Under the pieces are notes generated by a model. That model was not told where the DNA came from, did not search any database, and saw only the letters and a list, made by a program, of their open reading frames with translations. A stretch of 64,000 bases of DNA from Enterococcus pallens ATCC BAA-351 (GTDB taxonomy: Bacteria; Bacillota; Bacilli; Lactobacillales; Enterococcaceae). The DNA is taken from assembly GCF_000407485.1 (NCBI RefSeq), contig NZ_ASWD01000002.1, positions 992,001 through 1,056,000 of the forward strand, written 5' to 3'. Positions 37,560 to 45,868 of this stretch are shown piece by piece. Both the position numbers and the translations under genes were made by a program. Numbering within the stretch: the stretch's first letter is position 1; each line of letters opens with the position of its first letter.

Positions 37560-37829
37560 TTAACGACGTAGTCCTAGACGTTGGATTAATTCACGGTAAC
37601 GTTGTACATCATTCTTACGTAGGTAAGCTAACAAGTTACGACGATGACCAACTTTTTTCATTAAGCCACGGTATGAATGGTGGTCTTTTTTGTGGACACG
37701 TGCATGCTCATTCAATTGGTTGATTTCTTCTGTAAGTACAGCGATTTGTACTTCTGGAGAACCAGTATCTCCTTCATGGCGAGCAAAATCTTTGATGATT
37801 TCATTTTTGCGTTCTTGTGTTAATGCCAT
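37560..37829 (-). CDS. rpsO: 30S ribosomal protein S15
   Basis: S15 binds the 16S rRNA three-way junction early in 30S assembly. The 89-residue product has the standard length and motifs ([51 protein letters not shown]). The frame opens three codons earlier, but [11 protein letters not shown] at 37829 is the family start and has AGAGGTG upstream. It precedes pnp and has its own promoter and terminator. Confidence 0.98.
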   Translation of the reverse strand: MALTQERKNEIIKDFARHEGDTGSPEVQIAVLTEEINQLNEHARVHKKDHHSYRGLMKKVGHRRNLLAYLRKNDVQRYRELIQRLGLRR

Positions 37830-37927
37830 GTATTTCACCTCTTTCTCTTTTTTTCCCTACAACTGAGTAAAGCGTTGGTGAAGCGCCCAACCAAGTAATA
37901 GGCGATATACGCATAGCGTACCTTAAT

Positions 37928-37956
37928 ACTTTACTTGATTTTGTAGGAAAATGCAA
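37928..37956 (-). promoter_or_regulatory. Promoter of rpsO
   Basis: TTGCAT (37951-37956) and TAAAGT (37928-37933) with a 17-bp spacer on the minus strand. The leader of about 95 bases contains a GTTGG/CCAAC hairpin. Confidence 0.65.
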
Positions 37957-38032
37957 GATTTGCCAGGAATATTTCATCCAATTCATCAGGATAGAGGATT
38001 CTTTAAAAATTCGCAAGTTTTAAGCAAGCCGT

Positions 38033-38060
38033 TTGCCTGCGGCTACTTTTGTGATAAACT
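38033..38060 (+). promoter_or_regulatory. Promoter of def
   Basis: TTGCCT (38033-38038) and TAAACT (38055-38060), 16 bp apart, about 40 bp before the start codon. Confidence 0.6.
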
Positions 38061-38099
38061 ATCTTGATGTATGAAGTCCTTTGAGAGGAGACCTATTTA

Positions 38100-38663
38100 A
38101 TGATCACAATGGATGATATTATTCGGGAAGGACATCCCACCTTGCGTGAAGTTGCCAAAGAAGTTCCTATTCCGCCTACGGAAGAAGACGTGAAGCTTGG
38201 TGAAGAAATGATGGAATTTCTAAAAAATAGCCAAGATCCAGTAAAAGCTGAAGAACTGCATTTGCGCGGAGGCGTCGGTCTAGCCGCTCCCCAATTAGAT
38301 ATCTCAAAACGAATTATAGCGGTTCATGTGCCGAGTCTTGATCCAGAGAAACCAGATTCTGGGATTAGCACAGTGATGTATAATCCGAAAATTTTGAGTC
38401 ACTCAGTCCAACAAGCCTGCCTTGGTGAAGGTGAAGGCTGCCTATCAGTAGATCGGGAAGTTCCTGGCTACGTGGTACGAGCTGCTCGAATCACTGTTTC
38501 CTACTACGATGCAGAAGGCAACAAACAAAAAATTCGTTTAAAAAACTACAACGCAATCGTTGTACAACATGAAATTGATCACATTAATGGTGTGATGTTC
38601 TACGACCACATCGACGAAAAAACACCGTTCACTTTAGATGACGGCGTGTTGGTGATTGAATAG
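38100..38663 (+). CDS. def: Peptide deformylase
   Basis: It removes the formyl group from new proteins. The 187-residue product has the three motifs GVGLAAPQ near residue 60, EGCLSV near 110 (metal Cys) and QHEIDH near 156 (two metal His and the catalytic Glu). The insertions and length mark the Gram-positive type 2 enzyme. The ATG has GAGGAG nine bases upstream. Confidence 0.97.
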   Translation: MITMDDIIREGHPTLREVAKEVPIPPTEEDVKLGEEMMEFLKNSQDPVKAEELHLRGGVGLAAPQLDISKRIIAVHVPSLDPEKPDSGISTVMYNPKILSHSVQQACLGEGEGCLSVDREVPGYVVRAARITVSYYDAEGNKQKIRLKNYNAIVVQHEIDHINGVMFYDHIDEKTPFTLDDGVLVIE

Positions 38664-38679
38664 AAGAATGAATTACATA

Positions 38680-38720
38680 CAACTGGGGCTCAGCACTTGT
38701 CTGATTCCCAGTTGTTTTTT
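38680..38720 (+). terminator. Terminator of def
   Basis: CAACTGGG (38680-38687) pairs with CCCAGTTG (38707-38714), followed by TTTTTT. Confidence 0.8.
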
Positions 38721-38735
38721 GTTTTCTAGACCCAA

Positions 38736-39268
38736 CTACATCAAACTCTGATACAGCTCAATAGTCGCATCCCGTGGATTTCCTGGTGAACAAACATCGC
38801 GGAAATCCGCGGAAATTTTAGGAATATCCTCAGCCTTAACCCCCAGCTCAGAAATCGTCGCTGGAGTTCCTACATCTTTACTTAACTGATCAATCGCTGC
38901 ACAGGCCGCTTCTCGAGCTTCCTCAATCCCTAAAACTAAAGCAATATCACGATAGTTTTCACCCGTATAATCCTTATTGAATTTCATTACTGTTGGCAGT
39001 AACTAAGCACAGGCTACCCCATGGGGAAGGTTATACCAAGCACTTAATGGGTGTGCCATTCCGTGAACCAAGCCTAAGCCAACATTGAAAAAACCATACC
39101 AGCAATATATTGGCCTAAAGCCATTTCTTCCCGTACCTCCAGCTGCTCAGCTACCGAATCCCGCAGCGAACGACCTACGATTTCGATCGCTTTCAGATGC
39201 AGCATATCAGTTAATTCCCAAGCACCCTTCGTAATAAATCCTTCAATCGCTTGCGTCATGGCATCCAT
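38736..39268 (-). pseudogene. Remnant of an iron-containing alcohol dehydrogenase (FucO-like)
   Basis: The C-terminal half of a group III alcohol dehydrogenase can be read in pieces: MDAMTQAIEGFITKGAWE, then a frameshift, then GLGLVHGMAHPLSAWYN with metal-binding His, then a TAG within the ACA-LLPTV segment, then the intact C terminus to ELYQSLM. The frameshift is one missing A where FSNVGLG should be encoded (around 39085). The N-terminal half, about 190 residues including the NAD-binding domain, is absent. With three lesions it cannot be functional. A normal family member has about 383 residues. Confidence 0.88.
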
Positions 39269-39304
39269 GCATAATCTTGTTATTACATTGCACTATATTG
39301 GCAA

Positions 39305-39354
39305 AAAAAAAAAAGGAATCCCTCAAAGAATAAAATTTTGAGCGATTCCTTTTT
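39305..39354 (-). terminator. Terminator of the GntR-ending operon
   Basis: An imperfect stem with AAAAGGAATC/GATTCCTTTT outermost and CTCAAA/TTTGAG inside is followed by twelve T on the minus strand. Confidence 0.85.
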
Positions 39355-39358
39355 GAAT

Positions 39359-40075
39359 TTATCTTGGTACTTGCAGCTGTACATTGTAGCGATAGCGATC
39401 GCCACGATAATAGATTTCAGCGTACTCAATTAGTCGGTCGCGTTGATCCCTTGTCACCCGCTGAACATACAATAAAGGTTTGTTTTCTTCTACTTTTAAA
39501 TATTCTGCTAATTGCTTATCAGCTACCACAGACTCGATCGTCTCTTTTGCATTTGTCACCACAAAACCTTTTTCCCGCAACAGTTTGTATAATGAAGTAT
39601 CTGGGGCTTCTAGTTCTTCTGCAGCCAATGGAATAAAAGAAGGACAGTACACTCGTTGAAAGCCTATTGGTGAATCCCCAATCCAACGCAATCTCTCATG
39701 ACAACTAACAGTTGCCCCTTTTGGCAGCTCTAGTTGTGAGCAAACCATAGGATCAGCTATAACCGTCTCCTTAAAAGAGTGCAATGTGGAATGTACCCCA
39801 CGATCTCCATTTTCTTCAGAGAAACTAAGTAAAGTCTGTAATTGCAGTGATTCTTTTCGACTCAAAACAATTGTCCCTACACCATGAATACGCTGAACAT
39901 AGCCTTCATCCACTAAAAGCTTCACCGCATTTCTAACGGTAATTCGACTTACATTAAAACGCTTCTGCAAGTCAGGTTCAGCCGGAAATAGATCACCTAC
40001 AGGATACTTACCATTGATAATCTCTTGCTTTAATTCTTCATAAATTGCTAGATATTTAACACTGTTTCCTTTCAT
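39359..40075 (-). CDS. GntR-family regulator, HutC subfamily (UTRA domain)
   Basis: The 238-residue product has an N-terminal winged helix (YLAIYEELKQEIINGKYPVGDLFPAEPDLQKRFNVSRITVRNAVKLLVDEGYV) and a UTRA ligand-binding domain from about residue 85. Such proteins usually repress a sugar or nucleoside operon and release on binding a phosphorylated ligand. It is the last gene of the PTS/ADP-ribosylglycohydrolase operon; its start overlaps the preceding gene by 20 bp. The 22-bp palindrome upstream of the operon is its likely operator. Confidence 0.92.
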   Translation of the reverse strand: MKGNSVKYLAIYEELKQEIINGKYPVGDLFPAEPDLQKRFNVSRITVRNAVKLLVDEGYVQRIHGVGTIVLSRKESLQLQTLLSFSEENGDRGVHSTLHSFKETVIADPMVCSQLELPKGATVSCHERLRWIGDSPIGFQRVYCPSFIPLAAEELEAPDTSLYKLLREKGFVVTNAKETIESVVADKQLAEYLKVEENKPLLYVQRVTRDQRDRLIEYAEIYYRGDRYRYNVQLQVPR

Positions 40076-41105
40076 GAAACCTCACCACATCTGCTAATGA
40101 ATTTGATAATTCTACAATATTAAAATCATTGGCCTTTTGAACAGTTTCAAATAAAGAAAGGAATTCTGGATCAGATAAATCAATAAATGCTCCCACCATT
40201 GAACCAACAATAGTTGCGATTGTATCTGTATCGTATCCAATATTTACAGCATCAATAACTGCCTGTAAAGCATTCCCTTTATTTAAGGACACGATTCCAA
40301 AAGCACTAGGTACCGCTTCTGAAATATGCAGCCCGCTACCAACGATTTGTGACAGTCGACGTAGTTTTTCTTCCTTTGTACCTACACCGTCTACAATATT
40401 ATACGCTAGTTGTGTGCGCTCTACAACACTAGGCCCAGCCACTTCTCGAGAAACTTCCTTCGCTAATGCTTCTCCACGAACTGCTCCATAATAGCCAGCT
40501 GCTAATACGTCTTCAACAGTCGCATACTCAGCTAATGAAGCACTAGTCGCAGCTGCAACAGCACAGGCCCCAGAGATTGCCAAGGAGTTATCATGGGTTA
40601 CTTGAGTGATAGTAATTGCTGCTTCAATTGCTCCTGTTAAATCGTTAGGGTTCAAAATACCTGCTGGAGCAATCTTCATTGCTGCACCATTCGTCGCTTT
40701 AGAAGCATAGTCCACTGTTACAGCACCAGGCAAAGGTTTCATTTTTAAAGAAGGATCTTTGTACATCGCTACTGCACTTCGAGTAGTTGGTCCAGCAAAG
40801 CGGTCAAAGTACCAAGAAACATCTGACCATTTTAAAATAGCTTTGATCACAGTTTCCTTATCTAGCGTTCCCCCATTTTCTAAAATCGCTTGGCAGAGAA
40901 AATAGATTTGAGAGAAATCATCTGTAACCTGTCCAGCCTCATTCCCTAAAGCAAAAGCCGTTTCACCAGGCTTGCGCAGTTCAGTAACCGGTCCTCCGAA
41001 CTGTTGGCGAATCTGATCAAAGGATAAGTTCTCTGTTACCGCCCCCATCGCATCGCCAATTGCTGCTAGACCTAAAATCCCTTGAATTTTTGTTTGTATT
41101 GTCAT
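40056..41105 (-). CDS. ADP-ribosylglycohydrolase family protein
   Basis: This fold hydrolyses N-glycosidic bonds of ADP-ribose or related compounds with a dinuclear Mg site. The 349-residue product has AAIGDAMGAVTE near residue 13, TDDFSQ near 61 and GYDTDTIATIVGSMVGA near 288, which together form the metal site. It overlaps the PTS gene stop (shared base 41105) and the GntR start. E. coli yegU, beside a transporter, kinase and GntR gene, is an analogous setting. A metabolic glycosidase acting on the imported phosphorylated compound is inferred. Confidence 0.85.
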   Translation of the reverse strand: MTIQTKIQGILGLAAIGDAMGAVTENLSFDQIRQQFGGPVTELRKPGETAFALGNEAGQVTDDFSQIYFLCQAILENGGTLDKETVIKAILKWSDVSWYFDRFAGPTTRSAVAMYKDPSLKMKPLPGAVTVDYASKATNGAAMKIAPAGILNPNDLTGAIEAAITITQVTHDNSLAISGACAVAAATSASLAEYATVEDVLAAGYYGAVRGEALAKEVSREVAGPSVVERTQLAYNIVDGVGTKEEKLRRLSQIVGSGLHISEAVPSAFGIVSLNKGNALQAVIDAVNIGYDTDTIATIVGSMVGAFIDLSDPEFLSLFETVQKANDFNIVELSNSLADVVRFHERKQC

Positions 41106-42511
41106 TATTTGTTTCCTCCCATTTTGTTAATAGCTGACATTTCTGCTTCTGGATCTTTCACGCCTAAAATTAGTGTTAAAATCAATCCACCCACAAAAGA
41201 AATGATTAAACCTACGATATATGCCCACAATGTCGGGCCAGCAAAAGCTGGAATAGTCGTTAACCCACCAAATACAAAGGCATTACCGATTACATTAAAG
41301 GCTCCCATGAATGCTCCACCTAAAGCTGCACCTAAACAACCAGCAATTAAAGGTGTTTTAAATTTCACCCCTAAACCATAGATAGCTGGTTCAACAATTC
41401 CTGATAGAAGTACTGAGGTGATCGCTGTTAAAGAAAAGTTTTTCAGTTTTTGATTGCGAGACCGCAAGAAGATAGCAAAGGCTGCACCCGCCATACCAAA
41501 GTTTGCATTAGCCCCATAGGCAATAAACGGCGAAGAACCTGTCCGAGCGATTTCTGGAATAATGACCATTGTATTCGGTGCCCAATGAACTCCAAACATA
41601 ATGAGAATGTTCCAAATACCGCCAATTACTGCCCCTGTAACAATTTGATTAATACTTGCCAACCAGCCAACAACATTGGCGATACCAATACTTAAATAAT
41701 TACCAATCGGTCCAAAAATACCTGCAGCAATTGGTACTAATACCAACAATAAAACGGTTGGAATAATAATCATGTGTAAACTATTCGGCAATTTCGCCTT
41801 CATAAAGTGTTCCATTTTTGATTGAAGCCAAATCGTTAGAATAGCTGGAATCACTTGACTCGTATAATTAAATACTGGAATTGAAATACCTAAAAATGAA
41901 ACCATGTTTCCCCCGTCGCCTTGGATTAGCTCTATAAATCCAGGCATGATCAAAGCACCCATAACAGCCATTGCAATGAATGGACTGGTTTTAAAGCGAT
42001 TGGCAGAGGTTACCGCAACGAGTAATGGCAAGAAATAAAATACAGAAGTTGCAGCCAAGGTAAGCACTAAATTAGTCGTACTTTCTGTTGATAACCAGCC
42101 TAATTCATTTGCTAAAATTGTGAAGCCGCGAAGCAATCCTGATCCAGCGAGCAACGGCAGCAAAGGAGAAAATATACTGACTACCAATGCAACAAAATCA
42201 TTTAACAAGTGCCGTTCCTTCTTCACTTCTTCAATCGGATGCTCTTTTACATCTGATTCTGTTCCTAACTCCTTCAAGAACGCTTCATACACTTCACCAA
42301 CCGTGGTTCCAATGACCACTTGAATTCCTGATTCTTTATCTACAACGCCAGTCACTCCTTCTAGTGCCTCTATTTGCTTCGCATCAACGAGTGCATGATC
42401 CCTAAGCTGCGGTCGTAATCTGGTGGCACAATGAGTGACTGAAACAACATTGTCAGCCCCTCCCATTAAATCAAGCAACTGTTTAGCCAAAGCCTCTGTC
42501 TTCCCCATCAT
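41105..42511 (-). CDS. PTS transporter EIIBC, glucose/sucrose family
   Basis: The 468-residue product has an N-terminal EIIB domain with the phosphocysteine loop VTHCATRLRPQLRD near residue 27. It also has an EIIC domain of about ten helices from about residue 105, with GIVEPAIYGLGVKFKTPLIAGCLGAALGG near 365. No EIIA is encoded in it or beside it, so a glucose-type EIIA must come from elsewhere. It is the first gene of its operon, preceded by a promoter with a cre site and a palindromic operator. The substrate is not one of the well-known sugars by context. Confidence 0.9.
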   Translation of the reverse strand: MMGKTEALAKQLLDLMGGADNVVSVTHCATRLRPQLRDHALVDAKQIEALEGVTGVVDKESGIQVVIGTTVGEVYEAFLKELGTESDVKEHPIEEVKKERHLLNDFVALVVSIFSPLLPLLAGSGLLRGFTILANELGWLSTESTTNLVLTLAATSVFYFLPLLVAVTSANRFKTSPFIAMAVMGALIMPGFIELIQGDGGNMVSFLGISIPVFNYTSQVIPAILTIWLQSKMEHFMKAKLPNSLHMIIIPTVLLLVLVPIAAGIFGPIGNYLSIGIANVVGWLASINQIVTGAVIGGIWNILIMFGVHWAPNTMVIIPEIARTGSSPFIAYGANANFGMAGAAFAIFLRSRNQKLKNFSLTAITSVLLSGIVEPAIYGLGVKFKTPLIAGCLGAALGGAFMGAFNVIGNAFVFGGLTTIPAFAGPTLWAYIVGLIISFVGGLILTLILGVKDPEAEMSAINKMGGNK

Positions 42512-42558
42512 TATTGACTCCCTTCCATATTATGAACAGAAACACGATACACAACCAG

Positions 42559-42580
42559 ATAAGACGTTATAACGTCTTAT
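42559..42580. promoter_or_regulatory. 22-bp perfect palindromic operator (probable GntR site)
   Basis: ATAAGACGTTA and its exact complement abut. It starts about 11 bp after the -10, in the early transcribed region. A half copy (AAGACG) lies between it and the -10. Confidence 0.75.
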
Positions 42581-42590
42581 CCTCAAGACG

Positions 42591-42619
42591 AGTATACCTT
42601 AGCTGGATCAAAATGTAAA
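42591..42619 (-). promoter_or_regulatory. Promoter of the EIIBC/ADP-ribosylglycohydrolase/GntR operon
   Basis: TTTACA (42614-42619) and TATACT (42591-42596) with a 17-bp spacer on the minus strand. Confidence 0.82.
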
Positions 42620-42628
42620 CGTAAACAC
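42613..42628. promoter_or_regulatory. cre site (CcpA operator) overlapping the -35
   Basis: ATGTAAACGTAAACAC matches 15 of 16 positions of the WTGNNARCGNWWWCAW consensus. Position over the -35 predicts carbon catabolite repression. Confidence 0.78.
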
Positions 42629-42643
42629 AGAAATTTCTCCAAC

Positions 42644-42676
42644 AAAAAAATGCTCTCGTTAAGAAAGCATTTTTCA
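42644..42676 (-). terminator. Terminator of the sirtuin-niaR operon
   Basis: AAAAATGCT/AGCATTTTT arms, followed by a T run on the minus strand, 33 bp after the niaR stop. Confidence 0.85.
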
Positions 42677-42708
42677 CTAGACAGCTATTTTATTGAGTTA
42701 TCGCGCAT

Positions 42709-43233
42709 TTACGCTTCTTTTTCTTTGTACAAAATCCCTTTATCTGCCAAAGCTTGAGTAATTCGCTCAAAATCTTCTTGGGTTTCATAGGCAATTGTAT
42801 GCAGATGGATACCATCTGTTAATTCTGATAAGAAGCTGGCATTAGATGATTGGTAATTTTTCAAGAAATCATCTACCTCTCCTTGAGTAGTAATGTGTAG
42901 GCCGCCAACTAATTCTCCGTATAAAGGATGCTCTACAATTACATCAACAATCTCTCCGCCTGCTGCAACAATCGTGCGCAGTTCTTCTTCTGCTTGGTTT
43001 TTATCGTGTTGAACCGCAATTTTACTAAATAGCTGAGTGGACTTGCGCTCTAGCAAATAGCCGCGAGAAGTTGCGATAATATTCTCACCTGCAGCTCTTA
43101 GCAAGGCTACATCTCCTACAATAATTTGGCGGCTTACATCATATTTTTTGGCAAAGCTGCTGGCACTTAACGGTTTTTCTGTTTCTCCCAGCTCTTTCAA
43201 AATTGCTTTTCTACGTTTAATTCCGTCTTTCAT
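42709..43233 (-). CDS. niaR: NiaR-type nicotinate-responsive repressor (HTH-3H protein)
   Basis: NiaR represses NAD precursor uptake and synthesis genes when nicotinate is plentiful. The 174-residue product has an N-terminal HTH (PLSASSFAKKYDVSRQIIVGDVALLRAAG) and a C-terminal 3H domain. The metal-binding His lie in VEHPLYGELVGGLHI and DGIHLHTI. The ATG at 43233 lies just after the stop of the preceding gene with GGTGA upstream; an in-frame GTG three codons earlier is possible. It ends an operon with a sirtuin, which is unusual company. Confidence 0.9.
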   Translation of the reverse strand: MKDGIKRRKAILKELGETEKPLSASSFAKKYDVSRQIIVGDVALLRAAGENIIATSRGYLLERKSTQLFSKIAVQHDKNQAEEELRTIVAAGGEIVDVIVEHPLYGELVGGLHITTQGEVDDFLKNYQSSNASFLSELTDGIHLHTIAYETQEDFERITQALADKGILYKEKEA

Positions 43234-43234
43234 T

Positions 43235-44071
43235 TCATTCACCTAACTCTTTAGATTGGAAATTTCTAGATTGCTTCATAATATCTTGGAAGGTCGCTAC
43301 CATGGTCTCTTCAAACAAAGGATTTTCAACCCGCTGTGCTACTTTTTCTAAGACAGCATCTTCTCGGCTTTGATCCAGAATATCTTTTTTGTTTTCCTTT
43401 TTATAGGCGGTGACTTCTGTTACTGCCTGTAGTCGTTTTTCTAACAATGCCACTAATTGTTCATCAATAGCATCGATTTTTTTACGAGCTGCTTCGAGCT
43501 TATTGGCTTTGTCATCCTCATCAATGGTCCGAATAATTCGAGCTGGATTTCCCCCAAGCACCACATTGTCTGGAAATGATTTGGTTACTACTGAACCAGC
43601 TGCGACTACCACGTTGTTTCCTAGCGTCACACCTGGCGTAATTACCACTGAACCACCAAACCAAACATTGTCGCCAATAGTAATCGGTTTGCCAAATTCC
43701 ATCCCACTGTTGCGCTTCACTGGTTCAACCGGATGAGTCGCTGCGTACAGTTGGCAATTAGGACCAAACATGCAATTATCACCAATAGTTATCGGGCAAA
43801 TATCTAGAAAAATACTGTTAAAGTTGCAGTAGAAATTTTCGCCCACCGAGATATTGTAGCCATAATCAAAGGAGATAGTCGGCTCGATGTAGACATGATT
43901 GCCCGTTTTACCAAAGGTTGATTTGACGATCAGCTCTCTTTTGGCTGCATCGGTTTCGCTATTGATTGCTCGCATTTTCACTCGGGCATCTTTACGATCA
44001 GCCACCAATTCGGGATCACCTGCAAAATATAAATCTCCGGCAATCATTTTCTCTTTTTCTGTACGTTCCAT
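43235..44071 (-). CDS. Fusion of a maltose-type O-acetyltransferase and an AroQ chorismate mutase
   Basis: The 278-residue product has two parts. Residues 1-185 are a hexapeptide-repeat acetyltransferase (MERTEKEKMIAGDLYFAGDP; catalytic His113 in YAATHPVEP; NPARII closing the helix). Residues 191-275 are a class II chorismate mutase. By my alignment with the E. coli domain all key residues are kept: Arg196, Arg213, Lys224, Arg236, Glu237, Gln262. AGGAGG lies six bases before the ATG at 44071; the frame opens 13 codons earlier. It follows the sirtuin gene by 10 bp. The fused roles are not obviously linked. Confidence 0.85.
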   Translation of the reverse strand: MERTEKEKMIAGDLYFAGDPELVADRKDARVKMRAINSETDAAKRELIVKSTFGKTGNHVYIEPTISFDYGYNISVGENFYCNFNSIFLDICPITIGDNCMFGPNCQLYAATHPVEPVKRNSGMEFGKPITIGDNVWFGGSVVITPGVTLGNNVVVAAGSVVTKSFPDNVVLGGNPARIIRTIDEDDKANKLEAARKKIDAIDEQLVALLEKRLQAVTEVTAYKKENKKDILDQSREDAVLEKVAQRVENPLFEETMVATFQDIMKQSRNFQSKELGE

Positions 44072-44081
44072 CAAAATCCTC

Positions 44082-44780
44082 CTATAGCTGTTCGAAAACA
44101 GTACTGCCATCGGCTTCTACAAAGTCATGCATCATCGGAACATGGATCGGTGTCCGATTGATAGCCAGCACTGCGGCATTTTCGTTCTTTTCATAAATTA
44201 AATCACAAAACGGATGGACTTGAAAGCTTGTTCCAATGATTACTAACAAATCTGAAGCTTTTACCGCTTGAATAGCTTGGCTAATGGTATCATCGGTAAA
44301 ACCTTCGCCATACAAAACAATCCCTGGTCGAATCTGCCCTCCGCAATTTTCATGCTGATCATTCTTCAAATATTCTTGCCAAGGCACCGTCTGCCCACAC
44401 TTGCGGCAATAGCAATCATAAAGTGAGCCGTGAAAATTCACCAAGTGTTGACTGCCGGCTGCTTGATGCAGACCATCAATATTTTGCGAAACAATCCTGA
44501 TCGGTTTACGTTTCTCCAATGCTGCCATCTTTTGATGAATTACGTTTGGTTTGGCAGTCGGATGGTACAACGCTTTAACAAAGGAATAGAATTTCTCCGG
44601 TTCTCGGTCTAAGCAATCAACACTCAATAAATACTCCGGTGCTTCCATACCATGATAAACACCTTTCAAGGATCGATAATCTGGTACTCCTGATGGCGTT
44701 GAAACACCTGCTCCAGTTAAAAAGGTAATGCTGCTTGCCGCTTGTATTTTCTGCACTGCTGCTTGAATGGTTGTTTCCAC
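44082..44780 (-). CDS. Sir2-family NAD-dependent protein deacylase
   Basis: The 232-residue product has the NAD-binding GAGVSTPSGVPDYRS at 23-37, SQNIDGLHQAAG near 95 and the catalytic His in NFHGSLYD. A zinc module follows, in which the usual four Cys appear as C-x2-C (CRKC) plus H-x2-C (HENC). The start is GTG at 44780 with GAGGTG six bases upstream; a GTG three codons earlier overlaps that site. It is the first gene of an operon with the acetyltransferase-chorismate mutase and niaR. No macrodomain or lipoyl-carrier gene is adjacent, so the SirTM system is not indicated. Confidence 0.88.
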   Translation of the reverse strand: METTIQAAVQKIQAASSITFLTGAGVSTPSGVPDYRSLKGVYHGMEAPEYLLSVDCLDREPEKFYSFVKALYHPTAKPNVIHQKMAALEKRKPIRIVSQNIDGLHQAAGSQHLVNFHGSLYDCYCRKCGQTVPWQEYLKNDQHENCGGQIRPGIVLYGEGFTDDTISQAIQAVKASDLLVIIGTSFQVHPFCDLIYEKNENAAVLAINRTPIHVPMMHDFVEADGSTVFEQL

Positions 44781-44826
44781 TTTTATCACCTCGTATCTAT
44801 TATACTTCTACTGCATGGTAAAACAA

Positions 44827-44852
44827 AAACACCTCCCAGCTTGAGGAGGTAT
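44827..44852 (-). terminator. Terminator downstream of the Rpn tail fragment
   Basis: ACCTCC/GGAGGT arms followed by TTTTTG on the minus strand. Confidence 0.6.
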
Positions 44853-44937
44853 AGGTACTGTTGCTAATAAAAAAGGAACACCATCATTATCACTTGGTAA
44901 CTTCTGATGCTTAGGTGTTTACAGTGTCCCCGTTTCC

Positions 44938-45162
44938 TTATTGTAATTGTCGTTCCAGTTCTTTTACTTGTTCAATAGATAACCCGGTGCCTTGAGCTAC
45001 TTGTTCTGGGGATAGACCCATTTTCAAGAAATTAATTGCCGTTTCAATTTTATTTTCTTCTCTGCCTTCTCTTCTAGCAGTGGACAGTTCTGCATTCCGG
45101 ATCGCTCGACCTTTGTCGATCTTTAACATCAACACTTCCCCCTCCTCTTCTCGTCCACACAT
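44938..45162 (-). pseudogene. Duplicate C-terminal fragment of the Rpn-type gene
   Basis: The 74-residue frame is nearly identical from KGRAIRNAELSTARREGREE to VKELERQL with the end of the neighbouring Rpn-type gene at 45239. The copy has lost everything before this tail, including the nuclease domain. The tail ends in a helix-turn-helix-like LSPEQVAQGTGLSIEQVKEL. An AGGGGGAAG-like site precedes MLKIDKG, so a short peptide might still be made, but a decayed tandem copy is the simplest reading. Confidence 0.8.
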
Positions 45163-45238
45163 CTACATACAGCACATAAAAAAGGAATTCCGCAATCATC
45201 AACTCCTAATGCTCTGGACTCGCTATATTCCCAGTCAC

Positions 45239-45868
45239 TTATTCTAATTGTCGTTCCAGTTCTTTTACTTGTCCAACAGACAACCCGGTCCCCTGAGCTA
45301 CTTGTTCTGGGGATAAACCCATTTTTAAGAAATTAATTGCTGTTTCAACTTTATTTTTGGTCTGGCCTTCTTCTCTGCCTTCTCTTCTAGCAGTGGACAG
45401 TTCTGCATTCCGGATCGCTCGACCTTTGTCGACTCGCATAATCATTTTCTTCTCCTCCTCGTTTAATGAGTAATAATTAACCTTCTTCTGGGCATCCTTC
45501 AAATACTGAGGGGCATGCTCTGCCACTTGGCCAGTTTTGAAAAATTGCTGCCAGTGGTAAACAGGGCTGTCTGTTTCAATGTTTTTATTTTTCAAGCTAA
45601 GAAAACATAAGCGATGGATTTTTTGGCCTTGGCTGCCTAAAAAAGGTCTATGAGTTTTGTCATTGTGGTAGCTAATATTTTGCAACGCATCCTCATCTTT
45701 AGGAAACATATGAAAGTCAATGATGTTTATGCCGTATGCAGCGCGCAGAGTAGAAAATTGGTTATCCTCTTCAAAAGCTTCAGCATCTTCATCACCATAA
45801 GGGGAAGCATACGCAGCGGACAAATAAAAGACTGCACGTTCTCTGAAAAAATCATGGCTGCGGACCTG
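45239..45868 (-). pseudogene. C-terminal part of the interrupted Rpn/PD-(D/E)XK nuclease family gene
   Basis: The 209 residues start QVRSHDFFRERAVFYLSAAY and end with LSPEQVAQGTGLSVGQVKELERQLE. They are the downstream part of the gene whose N terminus lies at 49321-49566. The Q that begins this part is the last residue of the ExQ catalytic motif of the PD-(D/E)XK fold. The upstream ATG that could restart it belongs to the target triplet at the element border. Joined to the N-terminal part the product is 291 residues, the normal size for Rpn-type proteins. Confidence 0.9.

Noticed and set aside
44082-44780. The sirtuin as part of an anti-phage SIR2 system
   Set aside because: It is a small stand-alone deacylase with a zinc module and no partner such as a SLOG, STAND or Argonaute-like protein.
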